Shown piece by piece: positions 27,201 to 38,536 of a DNA stretch of 64,000 nucleotides. A program made the position numbers and the translations under genes. How positions within the stretch are numbered: the stretch's first letter is position 1; each line of letters starts with the position of its first letter. The notes under the pieces were generated by a model that was not told where the DNA came from, did not search any database, and saw only the letters and a program-made list of their open reading frames with translations. Origin of the DNA: Botryosphaeria dothidea (lineage: Eukaryota; Ascomycota; Dothideomycetes; Botryosphaeriales; Botryosphaeriaceae); assembly GCA_011503125.2 (NCBI GenBank), contig WWBZ02000007.1, positions 620,001 to 684,000 on the forward strand. Direction: 5' to 3'.

Positions 27201-29527
27201 GCAGATGTATGGGGAAGACGGAGTACCGCAGCTCCGGCGAGGTGGTGGTGGGGCCCAAAAGGGCAAGAGGAAGAGGAGGAGGGTGGGGAGCGGTTGAGGA
27301 ATAGGACGCAGGAGAAGCGGCAACGCCTGTGACCCGCAGCGGAACCTGCATATGCGAAGGATGGCCATGCGCATTTCGCGCGCTGGATGGAAGAGTGTCG
27401 AGGGAGAAAGTCGAGGAAAGGCGCGGGATCTGCAGCGCGATCGGCAGGCGATCGGGGAGTGTGGGACCCTGACTCGCGACGGCCGCCATCTGACCTCTCA
27501 TCCAACACCACCGCACACCATCCCAACCGACATCCACCCCACCCTCCCGCTCATCCGCTTTCTTCCACCCGACTTGCACCAGCTGAAGGGGATCATCTGG
27601 CGCCCAACCCGCAAACCGCCCTTACGAGTGCATTACGCGCAGGACGCGCACGAAACGCGCCTGCATACCCTCTCCGCCGCGCTGATAGGCCCGCGCACCA
27701 ACCTCCTTCCCACCACCACTGCGGCAGAGCATCAGGGACGCGGCCGCCACCCACCCTGAAGCTGGCAGCTAGTCTTCTCGCTACTGCGCGCATGCGCCGG
27801 GAACGTGCATATGGCCTGCCTGCCAAACGAAACCCAAAATCTAGCGCAACATCATCGGAATCAAATTCCCATCATCCCAACCCCAGTTGCGCAATTCGCA
27901 ACCTCCAGGGTCCCGCCCGTCGAGGCAGAAAATCGCAGATCGAAGATCTCTCGATCGACCAGAACACGGTCGCCCTGAGGCCTCCCGCAGCCGATTTATC
28001 CTCTTCTCCGCACGCTATGCACCTCTGTCCTTGCCGTGACCCGCCGACCTGACCTCCCCATTCGTTTAATCGTCGATAAGATGGTGGAGCTGCTCTCTCG
28101 TAGTGAGCAGCTCGGTGGGCGCCGCTAATATGAATAAATAAGCTGCCACAGCCCACACAGCCCAGGCGTCTCACATGACACAGCCAATCCTACCCACGCC
28201 CTTACCACACCCACACAAACCGAGCCATTCAGCTCGCTCTTACCCCCCCTCGGATTGTTAGCAATCATACCATAGCATAGCTCTCTTTCAAAGCGAAACT
28301 CGTTTCGAGAGAAAAATCGATGTTCTAAAAATTATTACCATCTCGCCTCGCAAAGGAAACGCCACACCTCGTTTTCAGCTTACACCGCCTATTGCCTTTT
28401 TCTCTTTTCTTCACCACCACTACGAAGAAGAAGAGAGCCCAGCCCAGCCCAGCCTCGTCAGCCTTGGAAGGGCAAGAGAGAAAAAATCCGCCAAAGTACT
28501 ATCGGGTGGCAAGCCCCGCCCAACGATATCCCTTCCTCCTGTCTCTGCGCCTCCGCTCTGCTCCGCAAGGATTGGGAGGAGGAGGAGCAGCAAGAGGGCA
28601 AAAAGGACGGAGAGGGGCCACTAGTTTCTGGGAAGGCCTGGCACGCGCCACACGACCCAATCAACGCGCCCAATCCCCACCACTCCCCAAACACCGCCTA
28701 AACCCGGGCGTTGCATGCGACGCTAAAAAGAGCCGCATGATACTCTTAGGGTCACTCGGGTACATAGCCGCACCTGCGCAAAAGAGCCCATACCCACATG
28801 CACGCACACATACGCAACATTTTTGACGTGCGTGTGGCTGTGGTAGTGGGGCAAAAAACGAAGAGTCAAAGAAAAGAGGAAGGCGTAGTCCGAGCTCAAG
28901 GCAACGCTGATCGGATTGTCTGATCTGATCGAAGCGAGGGAAGATACCAAGGCACCTGCGAAAGAAATAAGCTCGCTGACTGGGGTGTAGTATATCCCGT
29001 GTGCCTTGCGGCTGGTGTGGATGTGTGAGCGTGCGTGTGCTCGGGTGTCGTCCCGTCCCTGCCCTGCGTCAAGTCATCGATCATTCATCTCACCCACCTG
29101 GCTTTCTCATTCTCCCCACACGCTCCCATATAAGTCTCACCTGTCTCCTGCCATCAGCCACCGCTGGGATCCGCTTCCCTCTTCTTGAATACCTTTCCCT
29201 TTCGTCGCGACAAGACGAAACCCGCGTCGAGTGTACTTCACCGACCCGGACCTTTCCGTCTTTGACTGGTGTGCAATACCACCTGTCGCCGTCGGTCGTT
29301 TTCCAAAGAGAGAAGGACAAGTTGCCACCGCCCAGCCAGCAAGTAGTCCATCGGTAGGACTGCTTCGCTTCCGGTCTGGTGAACCGAAGGCAAAGAAGGA
29401 AATAAAGAACAGAAAGAACGAGAAAGCAAGGGAAACACCATCGCTTACCACATACCGACTTTATCCACTCCACCACTTTCCTGTATTGTTCATCAACACA
29501 TTAATATTCCACTCACCGACGAAAAAA
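24255..29527. other. 5.3-kb intergenic stretch, no supported gene
   Basis: I examined both strands and found no family-like protein or spliceable chain. Sequence alternates between GC-rich and T- or A-rich patches; a (GAA)6 run is at 25042-25059. From about 28250 the plus strand is pyrimidine- and CA-rich, with many short upstream ATGs, and may form a long leader for the gene at 29528. A long non-coding RNA or a divergent upstream transcript is possible but not shown. No tRNA was recognised. Confidence 0.45.
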
Positions 29528-30271
29528 ATGCCCGCCCGTAACCTCCCCCACTACCACAACCGGCGCCACTCGTGGCCGCCCTTCTCGACTCGCAATCTCC
29601 TCTCCGTCGCGCCCGTGCACTTCCACCTGTTGCCGGCAAACCCCAAGAAGCGCACAGCCACGTCGCCTCCGCCGTCAGCAGCATCGTCTTCGATGCTGCC
29701 CGACATTGACGACGACCCGTTCGCGCACTTCCTGAGCCCGATGAACGAGGAGGACCATCCCTACGACAACCTCGCCTTCTCCGCCGGCATCATCATTGCC
29801 GACGCCGGTGACGAGGAGTCCGACAGGAAGGATCGGCTGAAGCACAAGCTGGCGCGGCGCTGGGCAAAGTACGTCGCCAAGTACCACCACGGCGCAGGAA
29901 GCAGCAGGAACGCCGCGAGTTTGGAGAGGGTGATCGAGGAAGACTCGGACACGGGGAGCGAAGACGACGAGGGGAGGAGGAACAGTGCCGAGGGAATGAG
30001 CATCGACGAGGGATACATGAGCGAGGAGACGGCGACGCCGGTCCACTTCAGGAAACCGCAGCGGCCGGGCCCCGAGCCGCTGGCGTCCTATCAGACCGTC
30101 GTGCGGGAGCCGACGAGGGGCCGTGCGCAGGACCTGGTGGACGGGAGAATGAGGAAGAAGAGGAAGTTCCGCCATTCGTGGAGGGCGCCCGATCAGGACC
30201 TGTTCACCGTCGTTGAGGAGGGCGAGGGTGTCGTCGATTCCGAGATTGAGCAGCGCTATTTTTCGGCGTGA
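29528..30271 (+). CDS. Hypothetical acidic, largely disordered protein
   Basis: Single-exon open frame of 247 residues with ATG after an A-run. It is not a family I recognise. It is rich in His/Pro/Ser at the N-terminus and strongly acidic in the middle (Asp-Ile-Asp-Asp-Asp near residue 60; Glu-Glu-Asp-Ser-Asp near 140). A short basic helix-like segment at about 98-115 (Lys-His-Lys-Leu-Ala-Arg-Arg-Trp) could be conserved. The Lys/Arg-rich motif near residue 215 could act as a nuclear localisation signal. No membrane segment or signal peptide. Codon use is GC-ending, like the neighbouring real genes, which supports coding status. A longer frame starting at 29231 reads through leader-like sequence and is less likely. 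Confidence 0.65.
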   Translation: MPARNLPHYHNRRHSWPPFSTRNLLSVAPVHFHLLPANPKKRTATSPPPSAASSSMLPDIDDDPFAHFLSPMNEEDHPYDNLAFSAGIIIADAGDEESDRKDRLKHKLARRWAKYVAKYHHGAGSSRNAASLERVIEEDSDTGSEDDEGRRNSAEGMSIDEGYMSEETATPVHFRKPQRPGPEPLASYQTVVREPTRGRAQDLVDGRMRKKRKFRHSWRAPDQDLFTVVEEGEGVVDSEIEQRYFSA

Positions 30272-33200
30272 ACAGGGGATAAGAGAGGCTAGATGCGTAC
30301 AGGTGAGCTATTGCTGCATCGCCGCTCGTCAATTTTGGTGTGGTTGACTGACATGGATTGATTTTCTAGACTGTTTATGCCAGCACCGCAATGGCTGCGT
30401 TTCTTTACATCCGAGTCACATCCAATCTCGACCGAGGGATCCAGTCCTTGTTGGGAACCGATGACTTGTGAGATGCACGAGATGGGGGCGCTGATAGGCT
30501 ACTTTCGGTCTCCACAGGAGACTGTGGTTTGCTTTTCATTGCCGATAGACTTTTCTGCTTGGGAACGATACTGCGTCTGGAGATCGCAGGGTTTCCTGGG
30601 AATTGCTCGCTGCGGGATGCTGACTATCCGCGGGATCCTAACCGTGAGCCTGGGATTGAAGTGGGTGCGCACGGTGGGATTGGAGTGCTGCTGTCGTGGG
30701 TCTTGAGGCGTCGCTTGCATCCTGAACGGCCGCTGCACATTGGCTCCCTCCGTTTAGGTGCACTGCGGCAGTGCGGGCCGTGTCTAGCGTGTTCAGCATC
30801 AAGGCCCTGGCAGCAGTGATTGGATCTGCAGCCACCATTTTTTTTTTTTGCGAGTCGTTTGGCGGGTGGCTATGATTAGCGGCGGAGGTGGGGCGCTGAT
30901 ATGCGTATGGGTCTTTGTTGGCAACGTCACTTCGGACGCCAAAGTTCATTGCTTCTTCGATCGGGGCAGGATAGCTGGTGGTTCATCGGCGTCCCAGTCA
31001 CGTGGGACCTTGGGTCTGTTTGACAATAGGAAATTAGAAGTGTGTCTCAACATGGTCTAGAATGCAGCATCGTTTACGGCGCGGATGCGAGATCTGAGAA
31101 CCCGGTGGCCGGTGCTGCAGCGGCAGGCGTTCCTGTAGGCCGTGCGATAGTGCGCATGGCTTGCAGGCGCAGATGCAGGCAATGGATGACGCTGTTGGTG
31201 AGACGCCGCAGCCAGTGAGGCTTCTTCCGCGGCCCGCTCCAGGCGGGCGTGAGCAAAGTGTCAATGCTGGAGTCGCTGTCGGCGGGCGTCCGGCTTTTGA
31301 TGGGCCCCCAGATCGCTCGATTCGCGGAGCGCCTGCCTCCTTATTGCTCCTCTGCGGGCGCGGGCGGAGTTGGCGGAGACCCAACCACGGCGAGCCCTGA
31401 GGAAGTAGCCGTCGACCAGGAATCCATGGCAGAGGAGCTGGAGATGAAATGAAACAGTTTCAATTGAGGATACTTTGCGCAACGGGGGACCAGACCACTA
31501 GGCGGCCGAGTTAGGCTGGGCTGGGCTCGATTGGCCGGGCGGTCTCACGGGAGGAATGTAGGTGCGTGGGTTGGCCAGGAACAGGGTGCTGGGGCGATGG
31601 TGGTGACGGGCACATGGAGCGGTTTTAGGCGTGCAGGGCTTTTGGGGCGCCTTCCAGAAGCAGAGGCGTGCAGGCGCGGCACGGGCGGCGGGCAGGCCTG
31701 GGGTGGAGCTGGGAGCATTGGAGACACAGATGGAATCCTCGTATCACTGCGGGAGCCAGCTGGCCGGGGCATATGCTTCCAGCGCGACGGACATGCTGGG
31801 CCCAGCCACCAGGCAACGGAGCGATCGGCGCGGCCCTGTGGCGCTTCGCGATCGCCCAACCCGGCGGGCCCTCGCGGTCGCTAGCCTCAAGAACTGTCCA
31901 TCTTGCATCGAATCTCTTAGATCTGGCGGGTCCCACTGCCACGGCAGGGGGTCAGCATCGAGGTTGCAGGCTCCGCGCCACGCGCCTCGTGGCGAGCCCC
32001 AGCTGCAGCAATGCGCAATCGTGGCAGCGTGCCGTGCCATGCAGCCGACTATTCTGGCGACCAGAGCAGAAGTGTCGCCTCCAAGTTCCATCGCCGTCCT
32101 GGCCATCTGAGTCCAATAGCGCAAGGGCGCGCGCCTGAGAGCACCTTGGCGGCGAGCGTCTGCTGCGAGAGCTGACCGAAGCGCGTATAAAGCTCCAGAC
32201 GAGAGCCGGCAGCAGCTCCATCATCACAGCGGCCGACAGCTTCCTCCTCTCGTCCGTCAGAGACCAGTCACATTTCTGCCTCCCCCGACGGCACGCTGCA
32301 GACTGCACCGTGGCCGTGCTCAGCATCAGCGGCATCCGCATCGCCGCTTCGGCTATCGCGCCTTAAGGTTGGTCCCGCCGTTCCGCCCAGCGCTAGTCCC
32401 AGGCCAGCAATCGAGTCTGTCCAGGATGCCTGTCCTGCGCGGGCTGTCAAGGCCGGGGTTCAGCGGCCCGTCTGCTAGCCTCCGGAGCTGTTGCTGATAG
32501 TCGTTTGTCCAGAACTCCAGATCCCCCATCACTCCTTCCGCATCGAGCTGAAGGGAGATTCAGAAAACCCCTGCAGGTCCCGAGCAAAAGAAGCGTGAAA
32601 GCGGAAGCCGATCCGCATACAGCGCAAATCTCCCGGTGTAACGTGTGACTGACGGTCAAGAGTGTGAAGACGGACGTCATTTGCGACCGTTGTCGTACAA
32701 ACCAGATAAGCAGCCCTCCAGCGCAGCACGCGATCAATCTTCATCGGCGCACGGCCAGCAAGACGTAAGGACGGGCATTGGTGGACAGGCGAGCAAGGCT
32801 GCAGCGCAACCCGAGGTTGTGTTGTTGAGCTGGGGGACGACACAGAGGTGAGCTCGATTCAATTTCGCTACGCTTCAGAGATGCACCTACCCTGTCGCAT
32901 CCCGGCTTCCACCTGGCGCATTGCGACATGTCTTGGGAGCATGCGGCGCACGCAAAGTGCCGCCGTGCGGCTGCCCACGCATGCACGCGCTCTCCTCCCT
33001 TGGCGTCGGGCTTTGGCCCTTCATCCGGCATACCGTTTCAAGACAGCTCGCTTCGCACTGTCCCCAGATCTTGCGTCGTGGACCGTTGCCGGCACGCTCG
33101 TGGCCGCAGATAGCCTAGCACCTGCATGGGCTCAGGAATGCTGATCCTCGCCGCGCTCAACACGCTTTCGCGATAGCCTCGACGGCGAGGCGGCGGGGTC

Positions 33201-33546
33201 CAATGGGAGGGCCTGCTCGCCATAAGATTAAGGATGTCTTCCATTGTCGAACATGTCCTTTTTCGACGTCGCCGGCGGCCTCGTTGCGCGGCTGCCATCC
33301 TTTTGCGGTGCTGCATCGCGGCACGGTCGTCACCTCGATGCCATATCTTCTAGCTTGGGCGCAGCCTCGCGGCTTAGATCGCCGAGGCTGAGACGCATCG
33401 GCGCCTAAGCTGGCTTTCTTCTTTTTCCGATGGCATTCTTTTCTTTTGCGCGGGCCATCTTCCAGTCTCAAACAGCAGCATGCAGTCGCCATTGGTCGCC
33501 CATCTCTTGACTTTGCTAATTCCTTCCAGAAGCACTCCGCCGTCAG
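30272..33546. other. 3.3-kb intergenic stretch, no supported gene
   Basis: GC-rich sequence from about 31100 to 33400 gives many overlapping open frames on both strands, none with recognisable motifs or a consistent frame. A run of T at 30838-30849 marks the left part. The last few hundred bases are probably the promoter of the velvet-like gene. Confidence 0.45.
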
Positions 33547-34320
33547 ATGCACAGAGGCAGACGCCGCAGAAGAAATACCAGCGACGCCAGTGCCTCTTCC
33601 AGAGTATCGACTAGATCATCGTCCGGACAAGGGACCAACGCTCACGGCTCCTCCGGGAACCTTTTAAGACGTTCAAGCCGCATCGCAGAACGCTCTTCCA
33701 CCACTGAACTCAACTCCTCTCCCAATACAGACGATACAATGGCTTACGTTGCCCGCCGCACGCAAACGAACGACAACCTTGGCGCTCGGGTGGTTGAGGA
33801 CGTGGGGCGTCGACGAATCCGGATCGACGGTGAGAATGCTGGAGTGCGGACTCTGAACTCGCGTGCGGGACAGTCCATCCAGAACTCAGTCGGCCGCTCA
33901 GGTGCATACGACGCTTCAGGCTACGTCATGGACGTCGTTGCCCAACCTCCGAGAAGTGCCCGGCCCGGCCAGGCCTTGAGAGCCACCGTTACCATTCGAC
34001 TCCGCCGCTCCCATGCCGCTCCTGATAGCGATCTGGAAGACGGTCGCCTGTTGGTCGTCGCTACTCTCGTGACTCGCGGCGCAGACGGTGCTGACGTCCC
34101 CGTTGGGCCTGATGCTCTGACCGGACCCAGACTGTTCGACAACATCCATCCTGTAGAAGAGGATTCCGAAGGCGTGGTCGGATATGCCTCATTCCCTGAC
34201 CTTGCCATCAGGCATGAGGGGATGTACAAGATCCGGATCGCGCTGATCAGGGTGAATGGCACCCACGGAGAGACGATGCAAATTGTGGATACCCAATCCA
34301 TTGTCGTCGGCAGGACTTGA
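33547..34320 (+). CDS. Velvet-domain-like protein (compact)
   Basis: Single-exon frame, 257 residues. Residues about 126-254 match the velvet fold pattern: Gln-Pro-Pro-Arg with Ala-Arg-Pro-Gly close behind, a Leu-Val-Val-Ala-Thr-Leu-Val strand, Leu-Thr-Gly, then Gly-Tyr-Ala-Ser-Phe-Pro-Asp-Leu and a Lys-Ile-Arg-Ile-Ala-Leu-Ile strand. Velvet proteins (VeA, VelB, VelC, VosA) bind DNA and link development to secondary metabolism. The domain is shorter than in the four classical proteins and the long DNA-contacting insert is reduced, so this is probably a divergent velvet-like factor rather than an orthologue. The N-terminal 125 residues are basic and Ser-rich. An alternative start is Met65 (33739), in better context. 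Family assignment is from memory of motif order and needs a profile search. Confidence 0.65.
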   Translation: MHRGRRRRRNTSDASASSRVSTRSSSGQGTNAHGSSGNLLRRSSRIAERSSTTELNSSPNTDDTMAYVARRTQTNDNLGARVVEDVGRRRIRIDGENAGVRTLNSRAGQSIQNSVGRSGAYDASGYVMDVVAQPPRSARPGQALRATVTIRLRRSHAAPDSDLEDGRLLVVATLVTRGADGADVPVGPDALTGPRLFDNIHPVEEDSEGVVGYASFPDLAIRHEGMYKIRIALIRVNGTHGETMQIVDTQSIVVGRT

Positions 34321-35154
34321 ACGTGTAATCATGAGGTAAGCCACCCTGATGAATGTCTGTCGATCTTCCGCTGATCATCGTAGGGGTTGATTGGTCAATG
34401 GAGTCGAATTGGCTGTCTCTTGGGTCAAGGATCTGGGGGTATTTTCTTTACCTTCCCCGATATGGTTTTTTTTAGCGCTGTTATCTTTTGGGAGTTGTAC
34501 GATGGGTATATGGTGTGGTATATTGTTTGGTGGCATTCCTGTACTCTTTCCAAGACGGGGCGGTATCTTTGGAGCAACATTATCGGCTCAGCGTTAAACG
34601 GGGATAGAATTCAGGTGCGACAATCTTAAGACAAAGTGGTCATCTTAATTTGGCTTTTCGCGTGCAGTTTCCTGGGTGATGCCTTGAAGAGCTGACAACC
34701 ATACGCTTGTGTGACCTAGCCGAGTAACCACAGAGTCGATGGGCCGTCCTGCAGGAATACGAAGGTACCAGCGCGCCCCCATCCTGGACGGAGGCATTAT
34801 GGAGCAACGGTCAAATCACTCTCACGTAATCGACTGAGGCGTGGGAGGCGGCTGAGGTCCAGACCTGACAGGCATATGCCAGCTTCGACGGAGAAGTGGT
34901 TGCAAGACCCAGGGCAAGGTGAGGCGCTCATTGGCCGGAGGCGATGGGCGCGGAAGCGGGTGGGATCGCGAGGCTAGGCGCCCGAACGACTCGTCAGACG
35001 GAGCGGAAGTTCATTTCTAAGGGCAAAAAAAAAGCAGAAAGGCGTCGTCATCGTGAAGTGGAGAGATGAAGGAGAAAAAGACGATGGAGAGCGACGAGTG
35101 AGTGGAGACGGAAATCTTGAAAGTTGGCCATGACGCACGGTTCACGTGCCTGTG

Positions 35155-35185
<31 letters not shown>

Positions 35186-35637
35186 CTCATCAACCAATCT
35201 ATCTTCTTTCATCATATAATCCTCACTATGGCGACCTCTTTTCTCAGCTCGATTGCTGAGCTGTGCGACAATCATCAATCGATCCGGGATCGGATCGGAC
35301 ACGGCTCATCAGGCGTCGGCTCCCAGGATGTACATGAACTATCGTGGAGCAGGGATTAGCTTCAAGACTCGCATAACATGAGCTTTGGATATCCTCCTGA
35401 AAGACGCCCCGGAGCCGGAGTAGTGTGACAGGTTGGCGTCTTCGGGCACCAGGAGGTACAGAGCGGGGCTGCTGGGCTCCGCTGGACCCTTGCGGGGTAG
35501 CTCTACAATGCACTCCATCCGCCGCCCATCTTGACCAAATTGCGTTCACAGCTGCCCTCCTCCATAGCTCACGATCTTGCTCAACCATCTCAAGAGTCAA
35601 TTGCACCCCGCACCCAGCCCTCGCTCTAGAAACCACC
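34321..35637. other. Intergenic with a CAA microsatellite
   Basis: T-rich sequence after 34400 is likely 3' UTR of the velvet-like gene. Ten CAA units lie at 35155-35184. CT-rich sequence from about 35500 precedes the OsmC-like ATG. No open frame is supported. Confidence 0.5.
35155..35184 (+). repeat. (CAA)10 microsatellite
   Basis: Ten uninterrupted CAA triplets in intergenic DNA, about 450 bases before the OsmC-like gene. It reads as poly-Asn/Gln/Thr in short chance frames, none of which appears coding. Confidence 0.95.
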
Positions 35638-36246
35638 ATGACCGACGCCGCCACCGCTCTCCGCGCCAAACAGGCACCGCTCAAGGAGTCCTACCGCTCC
35701 GACCCCTCGGCCGCTCTCGTCACCCTCAAATCTTCCGGCTCGCTCGACAGCTCCTCCATAACCTGCAAGCTCTCCACCGGCGCCGCCGTTGCGCAGGCCC
35801 AATCCAAAATCGCCGGCCTCCACCCGCGTGCCGGCGGCGACGACCCCACCATCTCCGGCGAGCTGTGCAGTGGCGACATGCTGCTGGAAGCACTGGTTGC
35901 CTGCGCTGGCGTCACTCTGAAAGCTGTGGCTACCGCCCTATCGGTTCCTCTGAAGGGTGGTACCGTGTATGCCGAGGGCGATCTCGACTTTCGCGGCACC
36001 ATGGGCGTAGACCGCGAGGCGCCGGTGGGGTTCAAGGCGATCAGGCTTGGGTTTGATCTTCAATTGTATGGAGAATTGGGCGAGAATGGGGATTCTAAGA
36101 TAGAGAAGTTGGGAAAATTGACGGAGAGGTACTGTGTTGTATTGCAGACCATTGCGAAGAAGCCCGAGATTAGCGTCAAGGTGATGGGGAACAGCGAGAC
36201 AGAGGATGGTATTGAGAAAGGCTATGCCTGGGGTCAGAAGCTGTAG
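35638..36246 (+). CDS. OsmC-like peroxiredoxin-type protein
   Basis: Single-exon gene, 202 residues, OsmC/Ohr superfamily. Members reduce organic hydroperoxides with two cysteines. Cys89 in Val-Ala-Cys-Ala-Gly sits at the start of the central helix, where the peroxidatic Cys lies. Cys166 in Arg-Tyr-Cys-Val-Val is placed like the resolving Cys, so both redox residues appear present. Residues 70-100 carry the usual Glu-Ala-Leu-Val-Ala helix. There is no signal peptide, and a cytosolic location is likely. The start at 35638 has good context (CACCATG) and is preceded by a pyrimidine-rich leader. A protective role against peroxides is inferred from the family; some fungal OsmC-like proteins are uncharacterised. 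Confidence 0.88.
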   Translation: MTDAATALRAKQAPLKESYRSDPSAALVTLKSSGSLDSSSITCKLSTGAAVAQAQSKIAGLHPRAGGDDPTISGELCSGDMLLEALVACAGVTLKAVATALSVPLKGGTVYAEGDLDFRGTMGVDREAPVGFKAIRLGFDLQLYGELGENGDSKIEKLGKLTERYCVVLQTIAKKPEISVKVMGNSETEDGIEKGYAWGQKL

Positions 36247-36731
36247 ATACCATTCGACTCATAGACCGACGTGTATTTATGCGTCAATAAAACAGACTGA
36301 ACCCCATTCAAAGTGTTGCCAATTAATTACAGCTACTTGAGTTGGAGGTCGTGGTCTCAATTGTTTAAGGGTGTTTCGCACCACGCTTTGGGAAGTTTGC
36401 CGGCCTCACACGCGACACTACCAATGAAAGTAACCACAATTCCAAAATGACCTTTTTCCTTTTCAATTTTCATCCTCGATGAATGCCGTGCCTCGTGAAT
36501 GAATCCGGGAGAACATCGGACGAAATCGCCCATGTCGAGACGATAAACTGCTGCCTAGTCAAGGTAAACACTCTTAAAGCAACCAAGACTCCCACTCCAG
36601 CTCTTCCCGTGTCCCAAGACCTCTACCATCTCTCCATCCTAATCCGGAAGCTTGAGCCGGCACCACCGTGTTTCACCACCACCACGAAACGCCGCTCCAA
36701 ACCCTCCGACCTCAACTTCCTAAAAGGGAAA
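36247..36731. other. Short intergenic stretch
   Basis: AT-rich 3' flank of the OsmC-like gene followed by a CT- and CA-rich probable leader of the F-box gene. A frame open from 36483 joins the F-box frame but looks like leader sequence. Confidence 0.5.
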
Positions 36732-37382
36732 ATGGCCGGATCATCGCCCGTCCACGCCGTCCTCCACACAACCGAGCTCCTCGAGCTCATCCTGCTCTCC
36801 CTCTCCACCACCCTCCCCGGCACGCAGACCCTACTCGCCACCATCCCGCTCGTCTGCAGTCGCTGGCGGGTCACAATAGCCACCTCCCTGCCCCTCAACC
36901 GCGCCCTCTTCCTCACCACTGTCCCGAATCGGGGGCCTCAGATCGAGCTCAAGCCGCCCGGCCAGCTGCCCGCAAACCACTGCGCGCCCGCGGACCTGCC
37001 GCGCGCGCTGCAGCCGGTGGTGAACGAATTCTTGGTGCGGCGGTTCCGGCTGGGCCGGTTCGACGAGCCGGATGCGGATTTCGACGGCGGATACATGCCG
37101 ATGGTGTCGATGCGGTGGCTGTACGAGCTGCGAGAGGAGTGGCTCAGGGACAAGGCGAACGACGAAGAGGGCGGGCCCTCGTGGAAGCGGATGCTCATAG
37201 CGCAGCCGCCGCCGCGGCGCGTCGAGATCATGGTGTACGGGTCGAGCATGTTTCAGACCGTCAAGGCGTGGGTGGAGGGCGACGAGGGCGTGACGCTGGG
37301 GACGCTGCACGACAAGTGCCAGGAGCTGGCAAGGGGACGAGATTGGCAGAAGAGGACGATGGGATGGTATTTTGAGCTTTGA
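36732..37382 (+). CDS. F-box-like domain protein
   Basis: Single-exon gene, 216 residues, resembling the large set of short F-box proteins in Dothideomycetes and related fungi. Residues about 12-50 form the F-box: a Glu-Leu-Leu-Glu-Leu-Ile-Leu helix, a Thr-Leu-Leu segment, then Val-Cys-Ser-Arg-Trp-Arg. A Ser-Trp-Lys-Arg-Met-Leu motif near residue 155 with following Gln-Pro-Pro is also typical. Such proteins bridge Skp1 to a substrate in SCF ubiquitin ligases. The target is unknown. The start at 36732 (AAAATGG) was chosen over an upstream in-frame ATG at 36483 because the intervening translation is low-quality. The gene converges on the minus-strand propeller gene, whose stop lies 95 bases away. 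Confidence 0.8.
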   Translation: MAGSSPVHAVLHTTELLELILLSLSTTLPGTQTLLATIPLVCSRWRVTIATSLPLNRALFLTTVPNRGPQIELKPPGQLPANHCAPADLPRALQPVVNEFLVRRFRLGRFDEPDADFDGGYMPMVSMRWLYELREEWLRDKANDEEGGPSWKRMLIAQPPPRRVEIMVYGSSMFQTVKAWVEGDEGVTLGTLHDKCQELARGRDWQKRTMGWYFEL

Positions 37383-37476
37383 TATTACGTAAAATGGCTA
37401 GGTTGGGAATTCCGTGCCGGACGGTAATGTAGAGCTTTGAGAAGAAGCGGATCACTTAATTTTTTTGAGCAGTGAG

Positions 37477-38460
37477 CTAGTACAGGCCGGTCAGGGCCAC
37501 GATCTTTCCACCCTCGGTGTATGTTCCGTTAATGGGAGCTGCCAGGCCACCGCCAGTAGTAACGTAGAGGACACCGCTATCGCTGCTGGTCCTTCCGAAC
37601 TGCGCAGATGTAGCGCCAATAACGAGGTTCGATGTGAGGCTGCCCGCAACGCTCTCAACAGTGCCATCCTGCGCAACCTTAAGGATCTGATTCTCGAAAC
37701 CATCTGCGGCGTACGCAATTCCCTGTTCAGTCAATGCGAAGTCATCGGCGTAGACGTTCTCTCCAAGGACTTCGTAAGGCCCAACGGCCTTTCCGGATGT
37801 CGAATCGACGGCAACACGGCAATATTTCTTGCCGAAGAGGTTAAGGTAGTAAAGGTAACCGTTGAAGAGCCTAATGCCGTTGATACCAATGGGAATCGAC
37901 GCGTTCGACGGCGGCTTCATGCTCTCGTCCTCAAGAACAACAGAATAGTCGCCGGTCTGGACATCGACCTTGTAAACAACACCAGCAGTGGAATCGGACA
38001 CGAGGACCGACTGCGAGTTCAGGGTCGTCATGCCGTTCAGGAAGGTGGCCTCGGGCATGGCAGCGACCTGAGTAGCGACGGGCTCAGAGCCACTGAGGTC
38101 GAGTTGCCAGACGCCGAAAGACTTATCGGTAACGGCGAAAGTCGAGAGGGAAAAGTTGCCCGTAACGACGGTGAAGACATCTGTCGAGACCTCAGAAATA
38201 CCAAAGACGCTGGTGTAGCCGGGGAAGCTGTGGACCAAGGCGGGCGCGGAGCCATTTGACGCAGCAGGATTTATTTGGTACGTCTCAGGGCGGTCGACAA
38301 GGTTGACGAGGATGTTTCCATTCTGGCGGACTGCGAGGTTCTCAACCCATGTGCCGTCGGCAAATTGGTAAAGGGTGCGTGCGTTCACATCTCCTGCACC
38401 AAGGGTTGCTGCCGGACCCAGGGACAGGGAAATGGAAAGGAGAGGAAGAGAGGATTTCAT
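37477..38460 (-). CDS. Secreted six-bladed beta-propeller (SMP-30/gluconolactonase-like) protein
   Basis: Single-exon minus-strand gene, 327 residues. An N-terminal signal peptide (basic Met-Lys, then Ser/Leu-rich core) is followed directly by beta-rich sequence with repeats of the Asp-Gly-Thr, Gly-Ile-Asn-Gly-Ile and Tyr-Ala-Asp-Asp-Phe kind seen in fungal propeller proteins related to SMP-30. These are often annotated as lactonases; some occur in secondary metabolite clusters, but I see no cluster here. N-glycosylation sites (for example Asn-Phe-Ser, Asn-Gly-Thr) support secretion. Start chosen at the Met that begins the signal peptide; an in-frame Met 18 codons upstream would bury it. A TATATATA box lies about 77 bases upstream. 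Enzymatic activity is unproven. Confidence 0.85.
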   Translation of the reverse strand: MKSSLPLLSISLSLGPAATLGAGDVNARTLYQFADGTWVENLAVRQNGNILVNLVDRPETYQINPAASNGSAPALVHSFPGYTSVFGISEVSTDVFTVVTGNFSLSTFAVTDKSFGVWQLDLSGSEPVATQVAAMPEATFLNGMTTLNSQSVLVSDSTAGVVYKVDVQTGDYSVVLEDESMKPPSNASIPIGINGIRLFNGYLYYLNLFGKKYCRVAVDSTSGKAVGPYEVLGENVYADDFALTEQGIAYAADGFENQILKVAQDGTVESVAGSLTSNLVIGATSAQFGRTSSDSGVLYVTTGGGLAAPINGTYTEGGKIVALTGLY

Positions 38461-38536
38461 ATTGTAAAAAAGTTGGCAGAAAGGACTTGATGCTTGGCTT
38501 CCGAATGACTTCATGCATCAAGGGGAGAGGCATTAG

